64,000 nucleotides of DNA from Lojkania enalia (Eukaryota > Ascomycota > Dothideomycetes > Pleosporales). The stretch is from NCBI GenBank assembly GCA_010094045.1, contig ML986578.1:1116001-1180000 (forward strand). Direction: 5' to 3'. A program made the position numbers and the translations under genes. Below, piece after piece: positions 50,117 through 62,415 of this stretch (positions within the stretch are counted from its first letter, which is position 1; the number at the start of each line of letters is the position of its first letter). The notes below the pieces were generated by a model. It had not been told where the DNA came from, ran no database searches, and was given only the letters and a program-made list of their open reading frames with translations.

Positions 50117-53100
50117 TCAATTTAATACGCCCACAGTATAGGGCTTCTTAGCCGCCGTCTGCTGAGGAGCAGGCTGACCATCAGAGAACGCACCCGCCGC
50201 GATCGCACCCAACTCGCTATGGAACAGCCACGGAAAGCTCATCAGCGGCATATTTTCTGGATCTTTCTTACGCACGGGGACCTGCTCGCCACCAACAGTC
50301 TTCGCCGCCTGGCACTCCCGCAACGCTTTCTGCATCTCGCGTGCAGTCACTATATACATAGCAGCAACGAATGGGCCCAGTCGCTTCATGTCAAAACATG
50401 TGGAAGCGCCAGCTGCGCGGAGGCACAACTCTCGGAACTGATGTTTTATTGCGCCTACAGTTTTTCCGAACTCGTCTGCAAAGCTGTAGTCGCGTAGCGA
50501 CTGATTGTGCGAAAGGACAAAGATGGACCAAACCTCAAATTCGGTGCGAATAGCGTGCTTGGCCATCAAGCGTTTCACTGCATTGTCGTACTCCTCCTTG
50601 ATATCGGCAGCGTGAAGCAACATAGTGTCGTCGAGCTCATAGGCATTCAGGACACGATCATCGAACGGGCTATCGTATTGCGGTTCGAAATCCACAATTT
50701 TGACTTGATCGAACAGCACACCGAGAATACTCTTTGAGTGATAGATCTGCTCCGAGGCACGATGCTTATTCTCCATGAAGTGAGGCCACTTCCTCGGCTG
50801 CAGAGAACGGTCCATGACTGCGGGAATACCACTCTTGGGGTAGTCAACCGCGAGTGAATGTAGTCTCGCGAGTTCTAGGCATTTCTCATTCTTCACTCCC
50901 TGTACGCTGGAATCCGCTTGAGCCAGGTGAGAAAGCGCAATTCTAGCCAAGCTATCATTCTTCATATATGCAACAAAGAAGTGTGCAACATCTTCCACCG
51001 TGACAGGACGATCTAATTCTTCTGGCTTCTCTGAGGTAAAATCCATCGGTATTTCATTAATTATTTCTGGTAAGAAGTCTTGGTCCCATAAGACGAGGTA
51101 ATCATCTCCGTCTAGATCACCACCAGAGCACATGTTGGCAAGATCCCGATCGCCTGTCGACGGCAAGACGAGGACATTCTTCAGATGACGCAACTCTGGC
51201 TTATCGACTGCAGAAACAACTCTAAGGTCGCCTGGGTGGAGTGATGGGTTGCGAGCTATGATGCAGACCCCCGTAATGACTTTGTAGGAGCCTTTCTTCT
51301 CTGAATCAGATATTTGTAGAAAGATCTCGGGTAAGGTTTCCAACTTCTCCTCCCTAGTTGCATCTGGTGAAGATTGTGGATCGTTAAAGTGTCCTAGAAG
51401 AACTTGATATTCGTCCACGCAGCCTAGCACAAAGGCCCCCTGCTCGATGACAATGCGGGCTTTCTCTTTTAAATGCTTGATATTGAATGCTCTCCAAAGT
51501 TGGAGCAAAGACATCATAAATGGATCCTTGCGGTCCATGAATCCATTCAGAATCATTGCAGCCATGGCCAGGGTTGTCTGATTGAAATCGATGTTTCGCT
51601 GTAGCCGTTCCAGTGCAACGCTTTCTTCCGTCATTGCTCGCTCCAAGTAATTTACCATCTCCTGCTGTTTCATTTTAAAGACCTTGTCAGGCACTCCAAG
51701 TGTTGATAAGACAATAATCAACTGACGATTGAAGCAGGCCGTTGCAAATGCCGACGCTCTGATGATTTCTAGACCGTGGCTCTTCTCTTCGAATTTGTAT
51801 TGACTTTCACGGATGTGCACTTCGCAGCCCATAAGCTTTGGATCTAGGGCAAGTACGCCTTTGCACCCTGCCAATCGAAACTGATAGAGTGAAGGTGGGT
51901 CATCGAAGGGGTTCTGTAACCCAAGATCTTTAGCAGCCATCTGTGCTAGGAACCGGGATATCTTGCCCACACCATCAGTAAAGGTATAATTATTTCTGGT
52001 GATGTCCGGTATTTTCACAATGTTGGCATTGTAAGAAAGGGCTCGAGTCGAAGAGAAGCACTGGCCCAGGCGTGCACCCCACTTTGCAACTGTCTTGATG
52101 TGATCGAAAGTGCCCATTTGACTGCGAATCTCCGCTGCAGACAGAAAATTCGTCGGGGCATAGAAATAAGCTCCGTTCTCTCTGAACTGCGAATTCCCAT
52201 AGGCGAGAAATACATATAGGCGGCCGGCAACGACTATCCCATTTGCCATAGCTCGAAGGATTCTGTTGAACGGTTCATCGAACCTGCCATCACTGGTATA
52301 GTTAAGGCGACCTTCCGTCTTCTCATCTGAGAATTTAACACGAAGAAACCTGTCGGAATTGGCTGAATACTTTCGTAAAATTCGGTTTGAAGTCTCTGGG
52401 ACTGGCGTATTAACATGAAGCATCGTTGGTGTTACAGTAACAGTGCGGCTAAGCACGCAATAAGGAGGAATTTCTCTAGGGCAATCGCTTTTGACTCGAA
52501 TCTTGAAAATTGCCATCGGATCATAGTAGACCATCTGTTTTTCTGCAATAATTTCCAGAATGGAAATAGCCAGAATGCCCATTGACGCAAGCTGTTCCAG
52601 AAATTCACGAGTGATGTTTTGCGCCTTGAGATAGCCATTAGACAAGCAAACATCAAGTTGATACCGAACCGGCTCATCTAAGCTAATTTGGGTTAGGAAA
52701 ATCTTCTCAAAGTCCTGTGCGGACGATGGGGCAGACTGCGATTGATTAGAGAACCTCTCATCTGGTAGCAATTCTTCTAGCAGCGAGAGACGCCTGCTCA
52801 TCAGCTTATATGTCGATAGTCGATTGATGAGGATTCCATGATCAGCGAGAGCCTCAGTAAGCTCCCTAAATTGTGCCCCGGTAACTTTGGCCGCATCAAA
52901 GCATAATCTGTACGTCGTCCATTGGCCAATGTCGATGATGGCTATCTCACGGCGATTCATTACTGGTTGGCTGGCCATACGGGCTTCAGTTGCCTTGTCG
53001 ACGATCTCGGTGACTCGTGTAAATGTGCTCCACTCGTTCCATACTCTGTCTGGCGTCTGGAGTGCCTTCTTGATGTCAGTCTTCTCGAAGAACTGCGGCG

Positions 53101-53852
53101 GGTTGTTGAAAGGTATTATCAAAGCGCACTGGTTGGTATTTTCTGCTAGAATCATATAGATATTACCGAGTAGCGAGATAGGGAGTCGAAACCGGTATAT
53201 ACGATTCTTCCCGTCGATGCGAATCGGAAACGTAATAGCGATCTCCTTGCGCTTTAGGTTAAGTTTGAACTCGACTCCATTATGTTCCTCAGCCGTCTGC
53301 ATGACCATCATGGTCTTCTCAGCTACTGTCATTCCGAAGTCGATTGAGTTGGCCAACAAGGAATTAAACTGAAAGTACTTCTTCTCCGGAATCACAGGGC
53401 TGGGCATAGTATAAACCCTCAGCGGAAGTATCTGGACCCTACAACGGGCTGTACCGATCCTGATATTGCTGGACCCGTCGATTCCACTAGGTGGAGGCCT
53501 GGAGAGTCATGTTAGTGAGGTGAACAATAGAATATTCCACTTCAACGTACAGAAAGGTGATGAAAGCATCTGGATGCTGGATTTCAATCCTGAAGATGTT
53601 CCCGTGGCGGTATAGGGCATTGTAAACATCTTCGTGCCAGTGACGTGGCAGCAACCCCAAGACTTTGATTCGAAGCTCCTGTGATTGTGCCCAATTCTCG
53701 TCACTTCTGCGGATAAGGCCGCGGGTGCTGCTGCCGTATATATTGGACACGTTACCGTCGTACATGTTGGGCGTAGCTGGAGCGTTAGGCCCACGACGTA
53801 GTTGGGGGGCGCCCGCGGGCGAGCTAGCAAAGGGGTTGTGTCTCCCGGTCAT
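50117..53852 (-). CDS. RNA-dependent RNA polymerase (cellular RdRP, RNA silencing)
   Basis: Two exons (53852-53551, 53498-50117) give 1227 aa. The N-terminal 130 residues contain an RRM-like segment (RIKVLGLLPRHWHEDVYNAL, IFRIEIQHPDAFITFL), completed over the intron. The RdRP core includes DGVGKISRFLAQMAAKDLG, QFRLAGCKGVLALDP, VLVLPSTGDRDLANMCSGG and the catalytic DLDGD at about residue 895. This is the double-psi beta-barrel active site shared by eukaryotic RdRPs. Such enzymes convert single-stranded transcripts to dsRNA for Dicer, in quelling or meiotic silencing. Which class (QDE-1, SAD-1 or RRP-3 type) is not certain; the N-terminal RRM suggests a SAD-1/RRP type. The catalytic motif is intact and no internal stop is seen. 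The gene lies next to the eroded gene at 54.7-58.1 kb. Confidence 0.94.
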
Positions 53853-54677
53853 CGTGTTGTTGGTTGCTCCTACCCAGCGAAAATTCAGGTAGGAGCAAAA
53901 GAGGTAAGAGTGAGGGCCAGGCGTTGGCGACGAACTTATAAACGTCTCAATGCCAACCTAGCCCTCAAGTGAAAGGCGGTGTGTGCGTTCTTTCACCTAC
54001 CGGAGAGGACCGTGAGCAGTGGTGCTTCAATTTCGGAGGAGGGTAATACAAAATGACTTGTCGGAAGCCCGCGGTGCTTACCAGCAATTTTCAACTTCGG
54101 TTTGAAATTAGCGGTGATAAATGTCAAGCGAAGTGAAAGGAACATAGGTTCAAGATAATACCAAGCGTAGGATGGAGTCAAGAACGAGGACTCAGCAATA
54201 CGTTTGCCTAGCGGCAAAGCCGCGGAATATTAACGATTATTTAGGACTTTCGTTTATCTGGGAAAATAAGCGTCTAGTAAAGTAATGTAACGGGGCAAAA
54301 TATAGTAAAGATAATAAATCCAGGGGGCTTCAGGCCAGTCCTAAAGAGACTGTATGACAGATGTAGCGGGTGACCGACGCTAGAAAGCCTAATCAGACTG
54401 AGGACATCCTCGTGTTACTTAACCTTCCTGTTTGACTTCGACGCAAGCTATGGCTACATTGCAAGTTCCGCCGAGCAAACAAATCACTTGCAATAGGACA
54501 TAGTATTCTAACCATTGAAGCTCTGCTTTTAAAATATTTTTTTTTTTTTTTTTTTCATTTTAAAAAAAAAAATGGTGCAGAGAGCTGTCATACTTCCATG
54601 GTCTTATCATGTTCCTCTTCAGGCTCCCTCCTAGTCCCGAAGATAAAAGTTTGTGGGCATAAAAGACGTTCCCGTGC
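53853..54677. other. Intergenic region upstream of the RdRP
   Basis: The stretch holds the RdRP promoter, then an AT-rich segment with a T-run of about 18 and an A-run around 54537-54571. No gene is seen. Confidence 0.5.
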
Positions 54678-57600
54678 CTAAGAAGGCTTGTTCCGGTACC
54701 TGAAAACTACCCCTTCTCTCACTAGTGTCATAATTTGGTTATATTCCTCGCTTTCGGACCTTGCAAAACCAACCGTCATGTGCTGCCAGTTTGGAGAGGC
54801 GATTCGCAAGGCCTGCAGTTTTGTTGGCGACAAATTCTTCATCACTAGTCGAGAAAACGGACTGCATTTTCCACGATTTAGCTTATGCATTCCAGGAAGC
54901 TTGAAAGATGCTGGTGACTTAGCGTGTTTAGTCGTGGGCCTGCTTCTTGACGAGTCGCTTGAGTTGAATGATGCCATGGCAACACTGTCTACAGCCGCAT
55001 TACTAATACTTTGAATACCCGTCGTACTCTTCTAAGCTGGATCTACACTTTCAGTGTAAAAGACAGTTTTGCGACGCGGCTGTTGTCGTGGCGGCGTTTG
55101 TAGAGCCCTTGTGCCATACCTGATTGGGTAGTAAAAGATGGCGGGAAAGATTCCGTGAGCGGAAGCTATGATTTCGAAGGGAGTAAGGATGGTGTTCTTC
55201 CAGGATCTGGGCTTATTCGACTTTGCGTCCTTAACCACACTTGAGTCGGAAATTTGGCTGGTCTTGACTCTGACATTAAGTTCTTTTTGAACACGCTCGC
55301 AAGTATCAATCGACTGCTCGTGGGTATTTGTAACCAACCGTGGCTCTTCATTCAACTGATTATACTCAGCAGTCTGAGCATATAAGTGGGATTATGTTTT
55401 GTTCAGAAAAGTAGGATCGGACCTTGGCTACAGCGTTTTCCATGCTGTTCTTATATTTTGTTTCTAGATCGCGCAAAGTCTGTTCTGAAGACATGATCAT
55501 ACCTTGATGACGACCTTGTAGCTCATTCAAGGTGCTGATAATGTCTCGGAGTTCTATCTCGGCGTCGCTAAGTTAAGTCTTCGAGCGTCCCTGATTGGCC
55601 CCTGAGCCGAGTAATTTTTCCCGCTTAATCTTCATTCCGAAGTGCTGTCTGTAAATCAAATTCGATTTGCTTGTATTTAGTGGAGAGGATCTGAGAGTTT
55701 TGGCCCAATACTGCCTTGTCAACTTCTGTTTTCCGTATCTCTGCATTAAACTTTTCAACTTCCTGGCTTAAGCCTCCAATTTCTTGGGTAGTTGAATCTC
55801 TAACTTTGTTCTCTTCTCGTCGTAGAGGCTCTTCGACATTCTCACATCGAGTCTCAAGATCATGGCAAATTTGAACACAGATCGTACAAGTTGATCGCGT
55901 TGATAAGTGCTCTACACGTCGAGCTCCAAGCTGAGTCGGTCTCTCCAATCGTGCCGGCTCCAGCCGGTAGATGGTGTGCATTCTTGTTCGAAAAGCGGAA
56001 TGCGTGCGGCACACTGAGGAAAGCTCCGGCAAGGGAAAGCGTTGGAGGGGTATGCGAGCTGTTTTTGCTTGCTGACCACAGCAATTGATAGTGCCTGTTG
56101 TAGACTTGGTTTGGCTGGGGATGCCCTAAGACCCGTTGTCAGAAGCATCGATACGGTTTCTGAAAATAATATCCGTCGGTCTAGCGATACTAATACGTCA
56201 CATAGCTTGCAAAGTCGCACTTCTAGTGTAATAGAAAGGAACGCCTGAAGATGCTTCGGAAGCTCATTGGAGGATACGACTAGGAAAATTTAACGTCGTA
56301 GATGATCGTATTCTGGAATGATATGACTGATTTCTTCCACCGGGGCCGAAGTATTGAATAATTCTTGAGATGATTGGACTGCTGAAGAGCAAGTCAAGAT
56401 TTGCAGTAATAAATCTTGGACAGAGGGCTCGCGCAAATGGTGTTGATCAGCGTCAGCACGGTTTTCAAGCTCAAAGATAGGGTAAGAGGTCTACAGCAAA
56501 AAATAGTGAGGAGACGGACAGCGCCTCTTTAATAGAGTTTCTATCTATCTCCAGACTTGCCACTTGGAGTAGAGAAGTCTCATTCTGCATGACAAGGTCC
56601 ATGGTCAAACTATTGCCACCGGCTATCAACGCATATAAAAAGAGGGCCTAAAATCACTGCGAATATTTGTTGGGGGTTTCAGACAAAGTTACATACCTCG
56701 AGTCGAACACTTAGGTGGATATCACTTTGTAACAGCTTTGCCAGAAGCTTGGGGAATATACTCTTTGCATGCGGACTGTTATACCTGGATTCCGGTCAAC
56801 TTTGTCTTGTCTCGCGCTCTATTACCTACATGATTCTAATTGCAGTTCTGATGACCTCGATTGCATGACTATCAGAAATGCCTATATCGCCCGTTGTTAC
56901 CCAGACGACACTAAGATACGCGAGGCAGATTTATATTTGTGATTCAAGCTCCCGAAAAGCTTGCGCCCCGCAGAAGTCTTCCATCGTTTCTCTGAGGGGA
57001 GATTAGATGCGTGAGTCTCAGCCGGGTAGAGGACTGCAAATTTGCCAAACATTCCCTGGATGTTCTGCTAAAATCACTGTCCCGAAACAATACAATAGGA
57101 GGATAGAATCCTATCCAGATGACTTTGAGGATAGAATGTCACCTGCTGATTTAGGAGCGCTGTTACCAAATGCTCCATAAGTCGAGTTTGCATCCGAGAA
57201 ACGAACAAAGCTTGTCGTCGAATTTCCGGCAATTCTCGCTGGCGAAAAGGCTAAGGAGTCTCTCGCATGCCCCGCTTAGCATGTGGGAGACGGACCTGAG
57301 ATTATTTACTTCTAGAGTCTTCGTAGCTTTGTCGAATATCTTTAGGAAAAGATATTTGCACACTACCCGGGAGCGGTACGGCCTCGAGGAGCGGCCATGA
57401 AAAAAGAAGCGCGCATAATTCGCCGTTCTGTAACAAAAATGAGTGTCTAAACAGGTCTAAACAGCGAGATTTGCATTGAGTAAAGTGGAAGCAGCTCCAG
57501 TTCCACAACGGAAACGGCGTTTTGTGCTGGATTTCCGCCCAAGTTTGATTGTGGCTCACCTGCTCGAAATCTGGCTGTGAAATGTTGGCCCTTGTGAGCA

Positions 57601-58076
57601 GAATATTTAGGATACTAGGATGCTGCAGCAGAATGCTGTCTCTAAATTCCGCCGAGTGAGCTGTCCTCGCATTATTAGCTCCATAAAGGGTCCTATCAGG
57701 CCGGTCTTGGGAAGTGGAAGCGATTACTCACAGTCCCACAGAGGCAGTGCTGCAGAGATTATCGAAGCTAGTCGGTCAATTGCGTACCGCCGATCATGCA
57801 CCTCTGGACGACTAGGCTGTCGGCTTGTGCGAGGAGAGCAGCCAATTTCTCGAATGACACACGTTCATGTCAGCACAATGGCCTGCATACAGGTTGGGTC
57901 ATGTGCTTCGGTCGTGCAACCCGGCCGGCGGAGAAGCATCGAAGCCGGAGCAAATGTGCAAAATGCGGAGGTGTGTAAAGGTGTAACCCAGGATCACCCA
58001 CTACTAGACTCGCTGGGTACGGGCAATTGACGATTCTGGCGAGGTCCTGGACTAGAGCGCGGTCGACACGAGCCAT
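54678..58076 (-). pseudogene. Large eroded helical-repeat plus coiled-coil gene, unknown family
   Basis: Coding-looking pieces run along the minus strand in order. At the 5' end are MARVDRALVQDLARIVNCP (start 58076) and RYAIDRLASIISAALPLW. Next come EFRDSILLQHPSILNILL and TSFVRFSDANSTYGAFGN (about 57.1-57.7 kb). Helical segments follow, SDSHAIEVIRTAIRIM, KSIFPKLLAKLLQSDIHL and LFLYALIAGGNSLTMDLV, then a coiled coil (EVEKFNAEIRKTEVDKAVL, 55.6-56.0 kb; DIISTLNELQGRH, about 55.5 kb). The 3' part has RRKTVFYTESVDPA and a Ser/Lys-rich end. Stops interrupt otherwise continuous frames at 57020-57018 (TGA), 57005-57003 (TAA), 56933-56931 (TAA) and 55034-55032 (TAG). Each could come from CGA, CAA or CAG by one C-to-T change. 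Some could lie in introns I failed to see. I do not recognise the family. Confidence 0.55.
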
Positions 58077-59843
58077 GGTGAGTGCAGCGCGATTGGTACG
58101 GGCTGTAGGCGTGTACTCGGAGATGGCCTGGCAAGGTGCGACGCCGGGGGTCATGGAGACGTGTTGGCCCTGACAACGGCTTGCCTGTGCTCTTGCTCCT
58201 GTGTGTACCTAACTTGCTGCTTTGGGCGCTGTGCCATGGTTCCACGACCTTGTCGACTTCACCCACCATCCATGGTCTATCCCATGTCGTACAAGCAGCT
58301 AATACTCACTACTACCGCGTCGCGCTCAGATGCTGACGCTGGCACATTTGCTGCCTGCACGTGTTGACGTCAGGCGAGCCGCAACGCCCGCCATCTCTCA
58401 TTATCCCCCATCCCTCATCTATCATCCATCATCCGCACCGTCGCCGGTCAGGCCATGGCGTGCGTGCGCAAGTCCCTCACTGCTCAGTCCAGTCCGGTAC
58501 ATACAGTAGTGCAGGACTGTAGCCTCGTCCAATGGGCATCGTGGCGGACTCAGCTTATTTGCTTTTCGAACAGCACGGCGGTCAACTCCTGCTCGGTTTC
58601 GTTGCCACGCCATGTATGTATAGTACACTATGTACAGTACCTGCTCCCGTCGCTGCGGCATTTTCTTCACCGCGTCGAGGCCCAAGGCACGGAGGATTTC
58701 CACGCTGCCTAGTCTGTCTAGAACCCCCAGGAACTTTGATAGACGCAGGCCGTCGTCGTGGCGCAATCGGGAGCAGCGGCCGAGAGTGGGATGTCTCCTT
58801 TTGAGCTCTAAAGGCTAGTCTGAGAGGTGCCCCCCCACTCGCACACGATCGAGCGTCCAGTACTTAGTCTGCACGGACATGGCTGGCTGTGCGGAGGGAG
58901 AAATGGTAGGGTAATCTGTATCACTGGCGTTCCCCTTCCCCCAGTTGCTCACCGCTTGTGCTCTCCTCTCGGTCTCCCGCGAATCGAGACAAGAGGAGGC
59001 GGCGGCGGCGGCGGCGGCGGCAGGATGCCGTTTGTTCGCTGCCAGGCATTGCGAGCCGCAACGCCATGGTCAACGGCCCTCAGGGCTTCGTCCCTAGCCG
59101 GTCCTGGCACACAAAAACGAATTCCCGTGGCAGAGAGGCACACGCCGCAAAACAGGTACAGTCCCAATCCCACAGCGGCGGTGCTCGTCTGCGAGGATTT
59201 GGGTCCTGCCATACGCCTCTGCTCCCCCCGTCCCTCGCTGTCACGCGACACACATTATCGGGATGGGGAACGACATCCTCACCTCCCGCTACGACGCCGA
59301 ACGTCCGCGATGGTGGCCATGTCCCGACGGTCCACGGAGCGTGTGCAATACTGGGTCACGACCATGGCTTTCCCCGCAATTGCTTTTGCTTCTTCAGCCA
59401 CCCCTGTAGCTGATCATGCAGCCCTTTTCCTTGCAATTTGTTGCGTGAGCCGTAAAAATTTCGCACACGAAATGCCATCAAGTCAGCTCGCTGCTCGCTC
59501 ACTGGCCCGCTCGTGCTGCTAGGACGGGCAATTGGGAGCTTTATTGAGGCCCTGCCGGTGCGTTGGCTTGCCCTTTGCAAGCGACGCCCTCGCTCGAGGC
59601 GCGCCAACTGCGTTTAGACACAAATAGCTTTCCGCTCCCCACTCCCTCTGTGCTATCTAAATACCTATACTACAAAATGAGTAGCGGGGCCTTCGCTGGT
59701 GCATTTCCTTCTCCTTCTATTTCTCCAGACCGACCTACGCGGCGGAACTGATGGACCTCGCTGAACGTTGGGGCTGTTGTTTGTCATTTACTTTCACAAA
59801 AGCGGGCGACGACGCCTTTCCCACCTAGCCTCAAGTCCTGGTC
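58077..59843. other. 1.8 kb intergenic region, GC-rich
   Basis: The stretch lies upstream of DLD1 and of the eroded minus-strand gene. The GC-rich part (58400-59520) carries overlapping long ORFs on both strands, for example 58827-59522, with no domain. It contains a (GGC)8 microsatellite at 58998-59021. Confidence 0.5.
58998..59021. repeat. (GGC)8 microsatellite
   Basis: Eight perfect GGC units occur in GC-rich DNA about 820 bp before the DLD1 start codon. No gene is supported here. Confidence 0.9.
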
Positions 59844-62025
59844 ATGTTCCGTCTTCCAGTAGCGCGTCTGAGGCAGTTGGCTTCGCCATTGCTGAGGCGG
59901 GGTGTTCTGCGGACGCAGACGCACGCAGCCGAGCAGACAATCAAACCCACGAATGGAGGGAAGCCGTTCTGGACTTCGGGCCGAGTTCTTCTGTTCACGG
60001 GCCTGAGTGGCTCTGCAACCTATCTCTACGGCGTCAACGATTCGAATTCACCATTTCAATTTCCTTGGCACAAGTCTACGAAACCTCACTATGCCTCCAA
60101 GTCTGACATGGAAAAGGCACGCTGAAATCCGCACTTGGTCTATTCAGTTTTCGGCCCATTAATCATCAAAACAGGCCATTGACGAGTTGAGATACGTGCT
60201 CGGAAGTGACGCCATTAGCACGGACGATGAAGACCTCCTTATGCACGGCTATTCGGAGTGGTCATCAATTAATATCGACCAACTGCCCGTCGCTGTAGCG
60301 TATCCTAAGTCGACCGAAGAGGTTTCTCAAATTGCGAAAGTATGCCACAAATACAAAGTGCCCATGAGTAAGGAACTACTTCCGTGTTGGTAGAATATCT
60401 TAATGTGTTGACGGCTTTCGCAGTACCATACTCTGGGGGATCAAGTCTCGAAGCGAACTTCTCCGCTCCTTATGGAGGTATGAGCATTGACTTCTCTTTC
60501 ATGGATCAGATCCTATCCCTGCACGCAGACGAGTAAGCGAGAACCATACTCTTGGATTTCTCTACAACGAGGCTGACATGTCACTGCTAGTATGGATGTA
60601 ATTGTCCAGCCTTCTGTCCCATGGATGAGCCTCAATGAGCAAATAAAAGACTCTGGCCTCTTCTTTCCCGTCGATCCGGGCCCATCAGTGAGTTATTCGG
60701 CAAGGCTACTCGGGGCTCTAAGCCGCTTCCGCGCTCACGTGTTGACAATTGATAGGCTAGAATCGGAGGTATGGTTGGGACAAGCTGTAGGCAAGTTCAA
60801 TACCAAGATTCTGCGCGAATAGCAAGCTGACCCTGGCAAGTGGGACCAATGCAGTGAGATATGGCACGATGAAGGATTGGGTCGTCAACCTCACTGTTGT
60901 CCTTGCGGACGGGACTATTATCAAAACTCGTCGCCGTCCGAGGTACGCTAAGCCTCATGTGAAACCTGTCCTTGTCCTGTGATGTCTCCTGACGTTGCGT
61001 AGAAAATCATCTGCGGGATACAATCTGACGAATCTCTTCATTGGTTCGGAGGGGACTCTAGGCTTGGTGACAGAGATCACATTAAAGCTCACAGTCATAC
61101 CGCAAGAGACCAGTGTAGCTGTGGTGACTTTTCCCACTATTCGCGATGCTGCTGCAGCCGCGGCAAAGGTGATGCGCGCAGGGATCCCTGTCGCGGCTAT
61201 GGAGATCATGGACGAAGTCCAGATGGCTGTCATTAATAAGGCCGGTTCCACGGCTAAGAAATGGAAAGAAGTGCCAACCATGTTTTTTAAGTGAGTACCG
61301 ACAGTTTGATGATTGTACGCCAATAAGAGATTCCTGAGCTAATAGCCGATCTTAGATTTTCGGGAACCAAAGCAGGGGTGAGCACTGTGGAGCGTGGGAC
61401 TTCCTAGAACGGAACTGACTGCAGGACAGGTCCAGGAAAACGTCAAACTAGTCAAGTCTATCGCAAGAGCTCATAAAAGCGGCGATTTCGAGTTCGCTAT
61501 CGATGCCGACGAGCAGAAAACCCTGTGGTCGGCAAGGAAGGAATCTTTGTGGAGCATGCTCGCGCTTCGCAAGGAAGGTCACGAGGTCTGGTCCACAGAC
61601 GTTGCGGTGCCGCTTTCCAGGCTGCCGGACATCATAGGTGAGATGATATCCTCGTAGACTTCGGAGACCTTGGAAGCTGTACTGAGAATAGAACAGAGGT
61701 ATCCAAGAAGGAAATGGATGATCTTGGACTTTTCGCAAGCATCTTAGGTCATATTGGTGACGGCAATTTCCACGAGAGTATCATGTACAACAGCAAAGAC
61801 CCAAAGGAACGAGCTGCCGTCGAAAAATGCATCAAAGATATGGTTGACCGAGCATTGGAAATGGAGGGGACATGCACTGGCGAACATGGCGTTGGACTAG
61901 GCAAAAAAGACTCGCTCATGAAGGAGCTGGGCGTCGACACCATCAACGTGATGAAAAATATCAAGGGAGCGCTTGACCCTTACTGGTTGATGAACCCGGG
62001 AAAAATTATGGACTTGCCGGCTTAG
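59844..62025 (+). CDS. DLD1: D-lactate dehydrogenase (cytochrome), mitochondrial
   Basis: Ten exons (59844-60116, 60175-60367, 60424-60532, 60591-60687, 60756-60790, 60841-60942, 61003-61290, 61356-61377, 61430-61637, 61697-62025) give 551 aa. The start [19 protein letters not shown] is a typical presequence, and a hydrophobic [15 protein letters not shown] may anchor the inner membrane. The FAD-binding PCMH domain shows [41 protein letters not shown] and [15 protein letters not shown]. The C-terminal FAD-oxidase domain has [27 protein letters not shown] and NPGKIMD. It oxidises D-lactate to pyruvate, passing electrons to cytochrome c. Introns 1 and 5 only join the conserved protein if GC donors are used (AAG|GCACGC and TAG|GCAAGT). 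Exons of 35 and 22 nt are very short. Confidence 0.95.
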
Positions 62026-62415
62026 GTATTAGCGTGAAGGGAGGCCATCTCTACTAGATCAGTTACTTTTTTTATTTATTTTTTTGCCTTTCAGTTTTTG
62101 CAGACATTAGCATTGGGAGGACTTCTGTCGGTTATCCTGCATCTCACTTGCGGGGATCGGAATAGACTAAGCACTGCAAGCCACAAAATACAAAATCTTC
62201 GGCTGCTGGTTATTTACCTATCTATGCCGATTATCGGCATGTGTCGAACCATAGGTAATAATGCTCGATTATATAATTAGCACTGGTGGTACCATTTAAT
62301 GATGGGGCTAGTGTTAGGGGCAAAAAGTGCTTCGTTGTTCGAGTTCAAAACTCCCCGCCACAAACACCCCACCTCAGTCGTATTAGAATTGAGGATTTCC
62401 TGAGTCAGAAGTTTC
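62026..62415. other. Intergenic region between DLD1 and HOM2
   Basis: The DLD1 3' flank has a T-rich segment at 62068-62085, followed by the HOM2 promoter. No gene is seen. Confidence 0.5.

Noticed and set aside
58827..59522. 231-codon plus-strand ORF upstream of DLD1
   Set aside because: It runs through the (GGC)8 repeat, overlaps other open frames on both strands and has no domain.
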